A stretch of DNA of 64,000 nucleotides from Bacteroidales bacterium (GTDB lineage: Bacteria; Bacteroidota; Bacteroidia; Bacteroidales; F082). Where the stretch lies: assembly GCA_017561025.1 (NCBI GenBank), contig JAFZDU010000095.1:17497-81496 (forward strand), in the 5' to 3' direction. The position numbers and the translations under genes were made by a program. Positions 26,351 to 33,685 of this stretch are shown here, piece by piece (positions within the stretch are counted from its first letter, which is position 1; every line of letters begins with the position of its first letter). Below the pieces are notes generated by a model that worked only from the letters and a program-made list of their open reading frames with translations, was not told where the DNA came from and ran no database searches.

Positions 26351-26936
26351 CAATAAGCAGGTCTCAAATCCTGATCCTAACAACGAGTCAAATAAATTCG
26401 TTGGAATTCCTATTGCAGAGCTCGTAGCTGCTCCTTTGGTAGCGGTATGTGATTCTCAGAAGAAACTTGCTCAGTCTGCCTATGAGTTCATGACTGAGAT
26501 CGGTTTCAATGAGGAAGGTAAGACCCGTATGGTCGAGTTTAACCTTCAGAGACCTGTTGAGGGGGAGCCGAATCCTCAGGATATTAAAGTTCAGGCTCCG
26601 TTCCTTGGACTTGTCCCGCTTCCGAATCTTTTGATTGATGATGTCCAGGTTGATTTTCAGATGGAGGTTACAGCCACTGAGGCCTCAACAGATAAATCTG
26701 CCAGTGAGGGGAGCACTAGTGCCAATGCAAATTTTAAGTTCGGCTGTTTTGGTGGCGGTTCTGTGAATGTAAGCGGCAAGGTATCTTCTTCACGTGAGAA
26801 CACTCGTTCAACCAACCAGACAGCCGAATATCAGGTGCATGTATCAGCACGTCAGCAGAGGCAGACTGAGGGTCTGAGTAAGTTGATGGATATCATGGCT
26901 TCTTGTGTAGAGCCGTTGCCGGGGAATAAGGAGTAA
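26340..26936 (+). CDS. DUF2589 domain protein
   Basis: A 198-residue protein. Residues 20-125 match DUF2589: FVGIPIAELVAAPLVAVCDSQ, then AYEFMTEIGF, RMVEFNLQRP and LGLVPLPNLLIDDVQVDFQM. A Ser/Thr/Ala/Gly-rich linker (STDKSASEGSTSANANFKFG and GGGSVNVSGKVSSS) follows, then a polar helix ending ASCVEPLPGNKE. No enzyme motif is present. It is co-transcribed with the smaller partner upstream from the promoter at 25,889. Function unknown; oligomeric or shell-like roles have been guessed for similar proteins but nothing in the sequence proves this. It is the last intact gene before the repeat junction at 26,987. Confidence 0.7.
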   Translation: MADNNKQVSNPDPNNESNKFVGIPIAELVAAPLVAVCDSQKKLAQSAYEFMTEIGFNEEGKTRMVEFNLQRPVEGEPNPQDIKVQAPFLGLVPLPNLLIDDVQVDFQMEVTATEASTDKSASEGSTSANANFKFGCFGGGSVNVSGKVSSSRENTRSTNQTAEYQVHVSARQQRQTEGLSKLMDIMASCVEPLPGNKE

Positions 26937-26954
26937 ATATATAGGTATGTGTTT

Positions 26955-26984
26955 GATAGACGAGCTTATGATAGACGAGCTTAT
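26955..26984. repeat. Tandem 15-bp duplication at the island edge
   Basis: GATAGACGAGCTTAT occurs twice head to tail, ending 2 bases before copy B of the 221-bp direct repeat. It probably marks the joint formed when the island arrived or was rearranged. Confidence 0.7.
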
Positions 26985-26986
26985 TT

Positions 26987-27040
26987 GATAATAGATTCAT
27001 CATTTCTGGAATAACAGATATAAACATCGTACTTTTTCAT
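26987..27040 (-). pseudogene. Truncated 5' end of a second TIR gene copy
   Basis: On the minus strand the ATG at 27,040 starts MKKYDVYICYSRNDESII, identical to the first 18 residues of the TIR protein at 15,358, and ends abruptly at the repeat border. It shows that the TIR gene once stood here, next to the aminotransferase, or that the island carried this fragment in. Confidence 0.8.
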
Positions 27041-27080
27041 ACTATTGGAGCCTTTACAGGTTATAATGGGATAAAATTAC

Positions 27081-27124
27081 AAAGAATCTGCGAGATTACA
27101 ACGTTGTAATCTCGCAGATTCTTT
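27081..27124. terminator. 44-bp perfect palindrome (copy B)
   Basis: Identical to 15,399-15,442. It is downstream of the aminotransferase gene (minus strand), where it would serve as its transcription terminator. Confidence 0.6.
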
Positions 27125-27234
27125 CATTAATTATTAGGCTGCTTCCTTCCGCCCCAGCGGGGCCAGAAGAGGTAGTGGCAGAATTGCCAGACGGCGGTGA
27201 GGAATTTCTTCATTGATGTTTCGTCGTCATCGGA

Positions 27235-28545
27235 TTACTCCTCGATCGCTTCCTTGATGCAGTCGACGATGTATCTTACGTCGTCGTCGGTTACGTATGG
27301 GCCGGCTGGGAGGCACATGCCGACTTTGAAGATGGCTTCGCTGACGCCGTTGACGTAGGCTGGGGCGGTCTTGTATACCGGCTGCTTGTGCATCGGTTTC
27401 CATACTGGGCGGGCTTCTACCTTCTTTTCGAGCATGAAGACGCGGAGGGCTTCTACGTTTTCATTCGGCTGGCAGTCGGTTGTCGCGGTGTCCACTGCGT
27501 GGATGACACCGGCTGCGCCGCCGACTGCGGTCTTGATGACCTCCTTGTATGCATTTTCCTGGCCTTTGATCTTGAGGGACGGGTCGAGGGTGACGGTGCA
27601 GAGCCAGAAGTTCGAGTCGTAGCGCGGGTTGGCCGGCTGGCGGTGGATGGTCACGCCGGGAACATCGGCGAGCAGGTCCTCGTAGAGGGCCTGTACATGT
27701 TTGTGGTGGTCGATATGTGCCTGAGCCACAGTCATCTGGCCACGGCCGATGCCGGCACATATGTTCGACATGCGGTAGTTGTATCCGATGGTCTCGTGCT
27801 GGTAGTACGGGTAGGCCTCGCGAGCCTGGGTCGCGTACCACATGATGTTGTTCTTCGATTCGGCGTCATCGCAGATCAGTGCACCGCCGCCCGATGTCGT
27901 AATCATCTTGTTGCCGTTGAACGAGAGCACGCCGAACTTTCCGAAGGTTCCGAGCACCTTGCCGTCGAACTTCGATCCGAAGCCTTCGGCCGCATCCTCG
28001 ACAACAGGGATCTCATATCTGTTCGCTACCTCCATGATCTTCTCGCAGTCATAAGGCATACCATAGAGCGCCACAGGCACAATCGCCTTCGGCTTGCGTC
28101 CCGTCTTCGCGATGCGGTCCTTGATCGCCTCCTCGAGCAGCACCGGATCCATATTCCATGTCTCCGGCTCCGAATCCACAAACACAGGCGTTGCCCCGAG
28201 ATACGTGATCGGGTGCGACGAAGCACAGAAGGTGAAGCTCTGCACGAGCACCTCATCCCCCGGTCCCACACCACAAGCCAGCAATGCCAGGTGCACTGCG
28301 GCCGTTCCGGCGCTCAGTGCCACTACCTTCTTGTCGGTGTTGCCGTCATGCACGTCATTGCGAGTAGCGTCAGCGACGTGGCAATCCCCACCATTAACAA
28401 ATCGTTCCAGGTCCGCCTCAAACCCATTGACGTTCGGTCCCAACGGCACAACCCAATTGGTATCAAACGCCTCCTTGACATATTTCTGCTCAACTCCATC
28501 CTCGCTCATATGCGCCAGACAGAGATAGATGGTTTTTCTTTCCAT
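27235..28545 (-). CDS. DegT/DnrJ/EryC1/StrS-family PLP aminotransferase with in-frame insertion
   Basis: A 436-residue PLP enzyme that aminates a keto-sugar nucleotide in surface-glycan synthesis. It begins IYLCLAHMSEDGVEQKYVKEAFDTNW, then ALSAGTAAVHLALLACGVGPGDEV near 76-100, PVVEDAAEGFGS near 180 with the PLP-binding Asp, and LSFNGNKMITTSGGG near 208 with the PLP lysine. Between FVNG and KVVAL (about residues 52-73) it holds an extra segment that family members lack; this coincides with a palindromic repeat sequence at 28,353-28,387. The gene is much GC-richer than its neighbours. It stands alone, ending at the repeat copy B. The insert is surface-exposed at best, so activity cannot be assumed. 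Confidence 0.88.
   Translation of the reverse strand: MERKTIYLCLAHMSEDGVEQKYVKEAFDTNWVVPLGPNVNGFEADLERFVNGGDCHVADATRNDVHDGNTDKKVVALSAGTAAVHLALLACGVGPGDEVLVQSFTFCASSHPITYLGATPVFVDSEPETWNMDPVLLEEAIKDRIAKTGRKPKAIVPVALYGMPYDCEKIMEVANRYEIPVVEDAAEGFGSKFDGKVLGTFGKFGVLSFNGNKMITTSGGGALICDDAESKNNIMWYATQAREAYPYYQHETIGYNYRMSNICAGIGRGQMTVAQAHIDHHKHVQALYEDLLADVPGVTIHRQPANPRYDSNFWLCTVTLDPSLKIKGQENAYKEVIKTAVGGAAGVIHAVDTATTDCQPNENVEALRVFMLEKKVEARPVWKPMHKQPVYKTAPAYVNGVSEAIFKVGMCLPAGPYVTDDDVRYIVDCIKEAIEE
28353..28387 (-). repeat. Dispersed palindromic repeat inserted in the aminotransferase coding sequence
   Basis: On the minus strand it reads GGATTGCCACGTCGC, a short middle, and CTCGCAATGACG. This is the pattern of a dispersed repeat (GATTGCC...CGTCGC...CTCGCAATGACG) that I recall from many bacterial genomes, normally in intergenic DNA. 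Here it is translated in frame as GDCHVADATRNDV. Confidence 0.7.
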
Positions 28546-28580
28546 GATCTATGTTGTTTTTGAAGTTATTACTACGATTA

Positions 28581-28604
28581 AAGGATGCCCTTTCGAGCAT
28601 CCTT
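28581..28604. terminator. Hairpin between the 28,680 gene and the aminotransferase
   Basis: AAGGATGC (28,581-28,588) and GCATCCTT (28,597-28,604) pair over 8 bp with an 8-base loop. The T-run on the minus strand is short, so termination may be partial; it may also act as a leader structure for the aminotransferase. Confidence 0.55.
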
Positions 28605-28679
28605 GAGTTAATATTATTTTAATGTACTTTTCCTAAACTTGGATAACGTCATTCAGATTGAGTTGTTCAGCCATCAAAA

Positions 28680-28958
28680 TCACAATGGTAAACTAATAGA
28701 GCTTAATAATGACACTGCCTCATGAGCATATGGGGTTATCAGGTTACCCGCGACTTCTGTTGCTATTCCGATTATTGCATTAAATAACAGTTTCAATTTC
28801 TTTGGATTTTTCTTAGCCCCCATTTCAGCCTTGATTTCCGATAAAATTTCAGTGACCTCATTGTTTGGTATGCGAGTTTTTCTCAACAAATCACCTATTT
28901 TGATTTTTGAGTCAGCAATGTCTGAAATGATTGACTCTACTAAATTCTTGATGTCCAT
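28680..28958 (-). CDS. Small helical protein, possibly AbiTii-like N-terminus
   Basis: A 92-residue all-helical protein. The start MDIKNLVESIISDIADSKIKIGDLLRKTRI weakly recalls the AbiTii domain, which begins with a Leu-rich helix and an LLRK motif, but the diagnostic downstream GY motif is missing. The end (AIIGIATEVAGNLITPYAHEAV) is a hydrophobic helix that may insert in or lie on a membrane. It is the first gene upstream of the aminotransferase on the minus strand. I do not recognise it with certainty; it could be a truncated AbiTii protein or an unrelated orphan. Confidence 0.45.
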   Translation of the reverse strand: MDIKNLVESIISDIADSKIKIGDLLRKTRIPNNEVTEILSEIKAEMGAKKNPKKLKLLFNAIIGIATEVAGNLITPYAHEAVSLLSSISLPL

Positions 28959-29049
28959 TGATGAAATTCTCTGTTATTCGAACCACCCCGATATTCTTCC
29001 AACACAATACTTGTTTTGATAATATTTTATATCAGAACGATATTATCTA

Positions 29050-29475
29050 TCAAGTACTATATGTATGGATAGTTTTAGATAAGAGTTCCTTAATTTTAAA
29101 ATAATAATAAGTCATTTTAGGATTAGGCGTGTTCCCAATTGTAGGAAGACCTTCAATTTGGAATTGAATCTCAGCATGAGCCGGAATTAATGACTCTGTC
29201 ATTACAACATCTATATAATCATTGTCTTTTGCTAAATCTCGAATATCACCAACTAGAGCTATTGCATATCCATAATTCTTGTTCCTTTTAGCATATTCAG
29301 ATGAAACCTCATAAATATTACTCTCCTCAAGACGCTCATAGATCTGGCCTGATATGCCAGTTTCATCAGGTCGTAAACTTATGAAATTATCTCTGATTTC
29401 ACCATTAAATATATGCCTTGGCTGAAATATCCAGCGTAAATAATGCTCTTCTCCTCTTACCAAACTATCATCCAT
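29050..29475 (-). CDS. Unknown protein, third gene of TIGR04255-like operon
   Basis: A 141-residue protein of unknown function. The ATG at 29,475 (MDDSLVRGEEHYLRW) is preferred over a TTG at 29,514 because it begins 11 bases after the preceding stop without overlap. The motif HYLRWIFQPRHIFNGEIRDNFISLRPDE near the N-terminus resembles a small family in which an H-x-L-R motif is followed by a short beta-rich domain. No membrane segment or enzyme motif is evident. It follows the WDGFG-motif gene and probably belongs to the same transcript. The functional assignment is open. Confidence 0.5.
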   Translation of the reverse strand: MDDSLVRGEEHYLRWIFQPRHIFNGEIRDNFISLRPDETGISGQIYERLEESNIYEVSSEYAKRNKNYGYAIALVGDIRDLAKDNDYIDVVMTESLIPAHAEIQFQIEGLPTIGNTPNPKMTYYYFKIKELLSKTIHTYST

Positions 29476-29485
29476 ACTGTCAAAA

Positions 29486-30022
29486 TTATCGAACACTGAA
29501 CAGAGACTCAACAAAGCTATCTATATTATTCTTGTTATATGATATGAATGAAAACCATTTTATTTCTTCATCTGCACGTTCAACAAAGTAAGACATTGAT
29601 TCATCCCCATAGTCACAACATACAAGACCGTTCTTTGTCTTATATTGAAGTTGAACTCCACCCCACTCATTAGGTAGCAATTTTATCCTAGAAAATAACT
29701 CTGGCCTTATAAAATTCAATACAGAACGACAATTTTGAATAGCTATTGAACTTACTGCAGGAGATCCGAATCCGTCCCAGTCTTCATGCAATGTTTCCAA
29801 AATAGTCAATTGTTTTAAAAGATAGTCCTTTGCGGCATCTAAAATAACAGAAATAGAAGTATTGCGCCTTTGACTTGTGTACAAAGTTCTTATTTCATGC
29901 ACTTTGCCTGTTCTGGATAGTTGGAATCTTTTATTCCTTATTGGCAAAGGAGAAAGATTGCTATTCCTTACAGGCATAGGAGAAGGGATATTATCCCATG
30001 TTAAACCATATGCAATCGTCAT
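29486..30022 (-). CDS. Unknown protein with WDGFG motif
   Basis: A 178-residue protein. After a disordered N-terminus (PSPMPVRNSNLSPLPIRN) it has LLKQLTILETLHEDWDGFGSPAVS near 74-97. The motif W-D-G-x-G with A or P after it is a mark of a widespread small-protein family seen beside TIGR04255 genes and in defence islands. LLPNEWGGVQLQYKTKNGLVC near 121 gives a beta-hairpin core. Function is unknown. The start codon overlaps the stop of the preceding gene (ATGA), so the two are translated together. Confidence 0.55.
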   Translation of the reverse strand: MTIAYGLTWDNIPSPMPVRNSNLSPLPIRNKRFQLSRTGKVHEIRTLYTSQRRNTSISVILDAAKDYLLKQLTILETLHEDWDGFGSPAVSSIAIQNCRSVLNFIRPELFSRIKLLPNEWGGVQLQYKTKNGLVCCDYGDESMSYFVERADEEIKWFSFISYNKNNIDSFVESLFSVR

Positions 30023-30750
30023 TTTTCTTCCTCCTTATCCATTATTGCAATTATATTTGCCCCCACGCTCCAATGAAAAGCATCATATAGGGTAACATTC
30101 ATACCTTCTAATGTCTCCTCCAATGTGCTTGCAACTACTTTCTTGCTTTTTATTGTCTCTAAAAATAATGAATAGACACCGTTTTTGCGTTTAATTATAT
30201 AGGTTCTAAACAAAATATCCTCTATAGACCTTTCTTGAACAACAACTTGATTACCATCAATTTTCGAGGTGGTCACCTCTGGAGCGACTTGAAGAAATTC
30301 TGATGAAAACACAGTTTCATATAAGAGCGAATGGAAAGCATCTTCATCTAGATTAATGTTGTTATCCATTGAAAACACATTAACCTTTCGTATTGCTGCA
30401 GTTACCTCATGTTGTTTCCAAAGATTAAAAACAAAATCCTTGATATGATAAACATTGGGAAGAACGCTATCGTAGAAACTTCTATAATTAAGGTGACCTA
30501 CGCTAAGCATTGCAGCATCTGATGAAAATAAGAATGCTAACTGCTGCTCGTTGTCCTTAAGAAAGACTCTATCCTCTAAGAGAGTGGAAAAGTTTGCTTC
30601 TATCTGAAAATGGTTGTTGAAAAAGGATATGACATCTTCCTCTTGTACCCACTCTCTTTGCAAAGGATTATACTCCAACCTGACATCTACCTGCTGTAAA
30701 AATGTCTGGGCATAAATCTTTCGTTCTATATGTTTAAATACAGTATTCAT
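30019..30750 (-). CDS. TIGR04255-like protein
   Basis: A 243-residue protein. Beta-strand and helix order, the start (VDVRLEYNPLQREWVQE) and the end (TLEETLEGMNVTLYDAFHWSVG) resemble the TIGR04255 family, in which a final helix pairs LxxLH with F or W. No catalytic residues are known for the family. It heads a three-gene operon with the WDGFG protein and the HYLRW protein, a set I remember only loosely from accessory regions. A toxin-immunity or defence role would be a guess. Two TAnnTTTG boxes lie upstream, so the operon has its own promoter. Confidence 0.5.
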   Translation of the reverse strand: MNTVFKHIERKIYAQTFLQQVDVRLEYNPLQREWVQEEDVISFFNNHFQIEANFSTLLEDRVFLKDNEQQLAFLFSSDAAMLSVGHLNYRSFYDSVLPNVYHIKDFVFNLWKQHEVTAAIRKVNVFSMDNNINLDEDAFHSLLYETVFSSEFLQVAPEVTTSKIDGNQVVVQERSIEDILFRTYIIKRKNGVYSLFLETIKSKKVVASTLEETLEGMNVTLYDAFHWSVGANIIAIMDKEEEK

Positions 30751-30764
30751 ATTTTTAGTCCGAG

Positions 30765-30772
30765 CAAAGATA
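30765..30772 (-). promoter_or_regulatory. -7 box upstream of the TIGR04255-like operon
   Basis: On the minus strand TATCTTTG (30,772-30,765) fits TAnnTTTG; a second box TATATTTG is at 30,803-30,796. Neither has a TTG at the ideal distance. The first would give a leader of about 10 bases before the ATG at 30,750. Confidence 0.45.
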
Positions 30773-30849
30773 ATGCAATGCGGTATAAAACTCTACAAAT
30801 ATAGCAAAAAGCAATCATCCAACTCCTATTAACCTCTGCAATCCCTCAA

Positions 30850-30941
30850 CTTTTTCTTTTTTTTATCCTTTTTTCCGTTTTCGTATGTTGTGCTGTCGGA
30901 AATGAAACTAACTTCCCAATCAGTTTGTTTCAGAATCAATA
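30850..30941. repeat. 92-bp repeat, copy 1
   Basis: Aligns without gaps to 32,561-32,652 (offset 1,711; 19 mismatches by eye, about 79% identity). Both copies run from a pyrimidine-rich tract (CTTTTTCTTTTTTTTAT) through TTTTTTCCG and GCTGTCG to GTTTCAGAATCAATA. Copy 1 overlaps the last codons of the 30,920 gene. Confidence 0.85.
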
Positions 30942-31873
30942 ATTTGTCTTTCGACCCATTCCGCCATCCGGCGGTAAAGCGGCGCCATCGCCGGCAGTTT
31001 GTTGTCTTGTCCTCCGTATATCGGCAGGGTCATCATCCATCCGTGGTAGCGCAGAACCTGGTAGAACTGCAGGAATCCAAGAAGCAACGCCTTCAGGTCC
31101 GGACGGAACAAAATGTCAGCATGGTATCTGTAAATTGCCAGAAGCAATGAACCTCTGCATGACTCGCAATCCTTAAAGATCGATGATCCTGTATACTTTG
31201 GATTCAGATTGCCAAGGGTCTTATAGATTCCCTCGTTATGTTTCTGAAACTCGATATCCAGACTGATATGATAATACTGTTTCTCCTTCTCCAGTAACTT
31301 AAGTCCAGCTTCTTTATCAGCCCCCTTTTCCAGCGTTCCCAAAGCCTCCAGCAACATCCTGCTGCTCTCCGGTATCTTCCTGATCTCAGTACCTGCCGAA
31401 ATATCAGACAGTTCCAACGTAAGCTCATAAGACCTCTCATAATCCCACCACACCTGCATCTTCGCAATCTCCTCATACACAAAGCGATGGTCGAACGTAT
31501 AAGTCAACTTGAAATCCCCCTTGTTCAACCCTAGCTTTTCATTGATCACATTCTCAAGCTCGACAGTAACCGGATCATTGCTGTCATAGTCACAATAAAG
31601 CAGTATATCCTCAATCCCGCGGCCAAAGAACAGCTCCAGAGCCTCAACATTCCCATTTCGCTCAACATCCTTCACCATACGTCCATCATCATACCTGCAC
31701 ATAATCGGCAAAGCAACAGGCGTAAATCCCAACCCCGGCGCAAACTCCACAGAATCAAACGCATACCTCCCTTCAAGCTGAGGCGTAGCATGCAGCCCGA
31801 GAAACAGCACAACCTCATCCCCCGACCTGACCGGCAGACGAGACTGAAATCCTATGCAGTTGTAGCTTCCCAT
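30920..31873 (-). CDS. Unknown 317-residue protein
   Basis: A soluble protein that I do not recognise. The N-terminal 75 residues (SYNCIGFQSRLPVRSGDEVVLFLGL) look beta-rich, residues 100-190 carry FFGRGIEDILLYCDYD and acidic stretches, and the C-terminal 110 residues hold a helical region with CESCRGSLLLAIYRYHAD and FYQVLRYHGWMM. No signal peptide, membrane helix or nucleotide-binding motif is seen. It starts one base after the ORF6N stop and is co-transcribed with it. The first third is clearly GC-richer than its surroundings. The pair sits between two copies of a 92-bp repeat. Confidence 0.55.
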   Translation of the reverse strand: MGSYNCIGFQSRLPVRSGDEVVLFLGLHATPQLEGRYAFDSVEFAPGLGFTPVALPIMCRYDDGRMVKDVERNGNVEALELFFGRGIEDILLYCDYDSNDPVTVELENVINEKLGLNKGDFKLTYTFDHRFVYEEIAKMQVWWDYERSYELTLELSDISAGTEIRKIPESSRMLLEALGTLEKGADKEAGLKLLEKEKQYYHISLDIEFQKHNEGIYKTLGNLNPKYTGSSIFKDCESCRGSLLLAIYRYHADILFRPDLKALLLGFLQFYQVLRYHGWMMTLPIYGGQDNKLPAMAPLYRRMAEWVERQIIDSETN

Positions 31874-31874
31874 T

Positions 31875-32441
31875 CTATTCCTTTTCGCGAATTATTTTGT
31901 GTCTTATCTTTACAATGGCAAAGTTAAATTCAATTTCCGTTTCTGTATTTAAGGTGGACAGGTTACTGCCTACTATATCAGCTAGTATCTCACCGGTCTT
32001 CTGAAGAAGTCCCTTCTGCTGTTCGCATCCGTCTTCTACGTTCTGAAGCGATTCCATGGTGCGAGACAATTGCCGTGTCATTGTAAAAGTTTCAATGATG
32101 GCAATAGTGGCTTCTAATGCTCTAGGTGATTTTAGGATGGTAGCCAACATATAAAGTCCTTTCTCTGTAAAGGCATTTGGTAATGAGGTCGAATGCTTTA
32201 AACTGTTGAACCGGTGGAAATTTTCCACCAGTTGAATTTTCTCCTCTGGCGTCAGTTCCAAGATATACCCTTTAGGGAACTTTCGGGGATTATTCTTTAC
32301 AGCCTTATTAATATCTCTAGTCTCCACTCCATAGAGCATTGCCACATCTCTGTCTAGCAGAACTTCCATCCCTCTGATGTACAACATCAATTTCTCCACT
32401 TCGCTTGTTGAGATCAAGGTTGGTTTCTCTTCATTGACCAT
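31875..32441 (-). CDS. ORF6N-domain DNA-binding protein
   Basis: A 188-residue protein. Residues 15-95 match ORF6N, a KilA-N-like DNA-binding domain spread by phages and mobile elements: LMLYIRGMEVLLDRDVAMLYGV, then IN-KAVKNNPRKFP and NAFTEKGLYMLATIL. A coiled-coil-like C-terminus follows. The ATG at 32,441 is chosen because AGGAGGT lies 8 bases before it, a rare strong Shine-Dalgarno sequence in this window. A -7 box is at 32,513. It probably regulates its own cassette or derives from a phage antirepressor. The downstream partner at 30,920 is unknown. Confidence 0.8.
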   Translation of the reverse strand: MVNEEKPTLISTSEVEKLMLYIRGMEVLLDRDVAMLYGVETRDINKAVKNNPRKFPKGYILELTPEEKIQLVENFHRFNSLKHSTSLPNAFTEKGLYMLATILKSPRALEATIAIIETFTMTRQLSRTMESLQNVEDGCEQQKGLLQKTGEILADIVGSNLSTLNTETEIEFNFAIVKIRHKIIREKE

Positions 32442-32505
32442 ATCTTCTACCTCCTGTAAATTTAAATATATTGTTAGCATATACAAGTGCATCTGCACTG
32501 TCCTG

Positions 32506-32513
32506 CAAATATA
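32506..32513 (-). promoter_or_regulatory. -7 box of the ORF6N cassette
   Basis: TATATTTG on the minus strand (32,513-32,506), with CTG about 19 bases upstream in place of TTG. Transcription from about 32,499 leaves a leader of nearly 60 bases before the ATG at 32,441 and its AGGAGGT site. Confidence 0.5.
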
Positions 32514-32560
32514 TTCAAATCACATGAGCTTCAGTCGATTACCATCTCCATTACCCTCAT

Positions 32561-32652
32561 CTTTTTCTTTTTTTTATTATTTTTTCCGTTTTTATATGTT
32601 CCGCTGTCGTATTTGAAACTTACAACACTACGGATGTGTTTCAGAATCAATA
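32561..32652. repeat. 92-bp repeat, copy 2
   Basis: Gapless partner of 30,850-30,941. It overlaps the last 2 codons of the NdpA-like gene at 32,647 and lies upstream of the ORF6N promoter, so the ORF6N cassette is bounded on both sides by this sequence. Confidence 0.85.
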
Positions 32653-33678
32653 CTCTTCTGTATAGTAAACCTTATAGTATCGTCCCTTCTCATCTTCGCC
32701 CTGTTCAATCAGATTACGGTTACCGTGGACATAAATGTGGAAGTTCTTGTCAAGTTTGATGACACTTTTGAAGCTTCTCGCTTGTTTTTTAACCGCATCA
32801 TTAGAAATAGCGAATGAATCTTCAATTTCAATATCGCGTTCTGTCTGGTATCTTTCTTTATAAGCCTGAAAACTTTCTATAACCTCAGGATGTTCCAGTA
32901 CAGATTCTGTAAAGCCCTGCATACTGAATTCATCGTTCTCCCTGAAATATTGTACCGAGCGATTCAAAATCTCAGCCTGATCAGCTTTAGAGACTTCGAA
33001 CTCAGAAGGAAGCTGCTTTGTGACAAAACTCTTGCACACAGACATAAAATTCTGAGTCTGGAAGTACATGTCCTGTCTAGGCTTTACTCCCAAGAAATCC
33101 TCAACCCAGTACTTAGCATCGGACTTGTTTGTATTATCCACAACAGCAACCACATAACCCTCTTCTTTCTTCGTATTAAAGATCAGGCATCCTTTATCAA
33201 GTTTGTTGATACCATTTACTTTCTCTATTTCGAATGAATTGCCATTTTGAACAACATTAATTAAACTTTCCTTACTCTCCGACTTAAATAATCCCACAGC
33301 AGAAAGAGTCTCACCATTTAATATCACATTATTAAAACATACAACATAGAATTCTCCGCTCTTAATCTGTGGATGAGAACTTTTTCTATACAATAACTGC
33401 GCAAGGTACTCAGCTTGTTCTTTAGAATTTGAAGGAGATTCCAACAAATCTCTAAGATACACATATGCCTCATTTAAGTCAAGCGACGTATCGTGCGAAA
33501 ACTTATAATACTCCGGTCTTGTAAACTGCCTAACAAATAGGCACATCAAATCTTGTTTAATACTTGGTTTCGGAGTTATACCTTCGTTGCATGATATTAA
33601 TGGCTCATCAATATACTTATTTCCTATTTTATATATGTATATTTTATCTACAATATCAGCATTTTCAAAATAATGCAT
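32647..33678 (-). CDS. Nucleoid-associated protein NdpA-like (NA37 family)
   Basis: A 343-residue protein resembling the NdpA/YejK family of DNA-binding nucleoid proteins: the N-terminal half (FENADIVDKIYIYKIGNKYID, then LLYRKSSHPQIKSGEFYVV and ILNGETLSAVGLFKSE) follows the family order, with GCLIFNTKKEEGYVVAVVDN near residue 165 and a helical C-terminal half ending NRNLIEQGEDEKGRYYKVYY. Members bind DNA without strong sequence choice. Here it is the last gene of an operon with a four-helix membrane protein and an unknown protein, so a chromosomal housekeeping role is unlikely. A DNA-sensing part in a defence unit is suggested, unproven. Confidence 0.65.
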   Translation of the reverse strand: MHYFENADIVDKIYIYKIGNKYIDEPLISCNEGITPKPSIKQDLMCLFVRQFTRPEYYKFSHDTSLDLNEAYVYLRDLLESPSNSKEQAEYLAQLLYRKSSHPQIKSGEFYVVCFNNVILNGETLSAVGLFKSESKESLINVVQNGNSFEIEKVNGINKLDKGCLIFNTKKEEGYVVAVVDNTNKSDAKYWVEDFLGVKPRQDMYFQTQNFMSVCKSFVTKQLPSEFEVSKADQAEILNRSVQYFRENDEFSMQGFTESVLEHPEVIESFQAYKERYQTERDIEIEDSFAISNDAVKKQARSFKSVIKLDKNFHIYVHGNRNLIEQGEDEKGRYYKVYYTEEY

Positions 33679-33685
33679 ATGTTAT

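Larger units (their letters stand above)
26987..27207. repeat. 221-bp direct repeat, copy B
   Basis: Partner of 15,305-15,525, gapless, 8 mismatches by eye. Here it contains only a truncated 5' end of the TIR gene, followed upstream by the palindrome and the GC-rich hairpin region next to the aminotransferase stop. Mismatches cluster in the last 70 bases, beyond the palindrome. Confidence 0.92.

Noticed and set aside
27388-28563. Long plus-strand open frame (391 codons)
   Set aside because: It is the mirror of the GC-rich aminotransferase gene, has odd Arg/His/Val-rich composition and no family resemblance.
28633-28674. 13-codon minus-strand mini-frame (MAEQLNLNDVIQV) before the aminotransferase
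   Set aside because: Could be a leader peptide, but it is short, has no attenuator-type residue run and cannot be told from chance.
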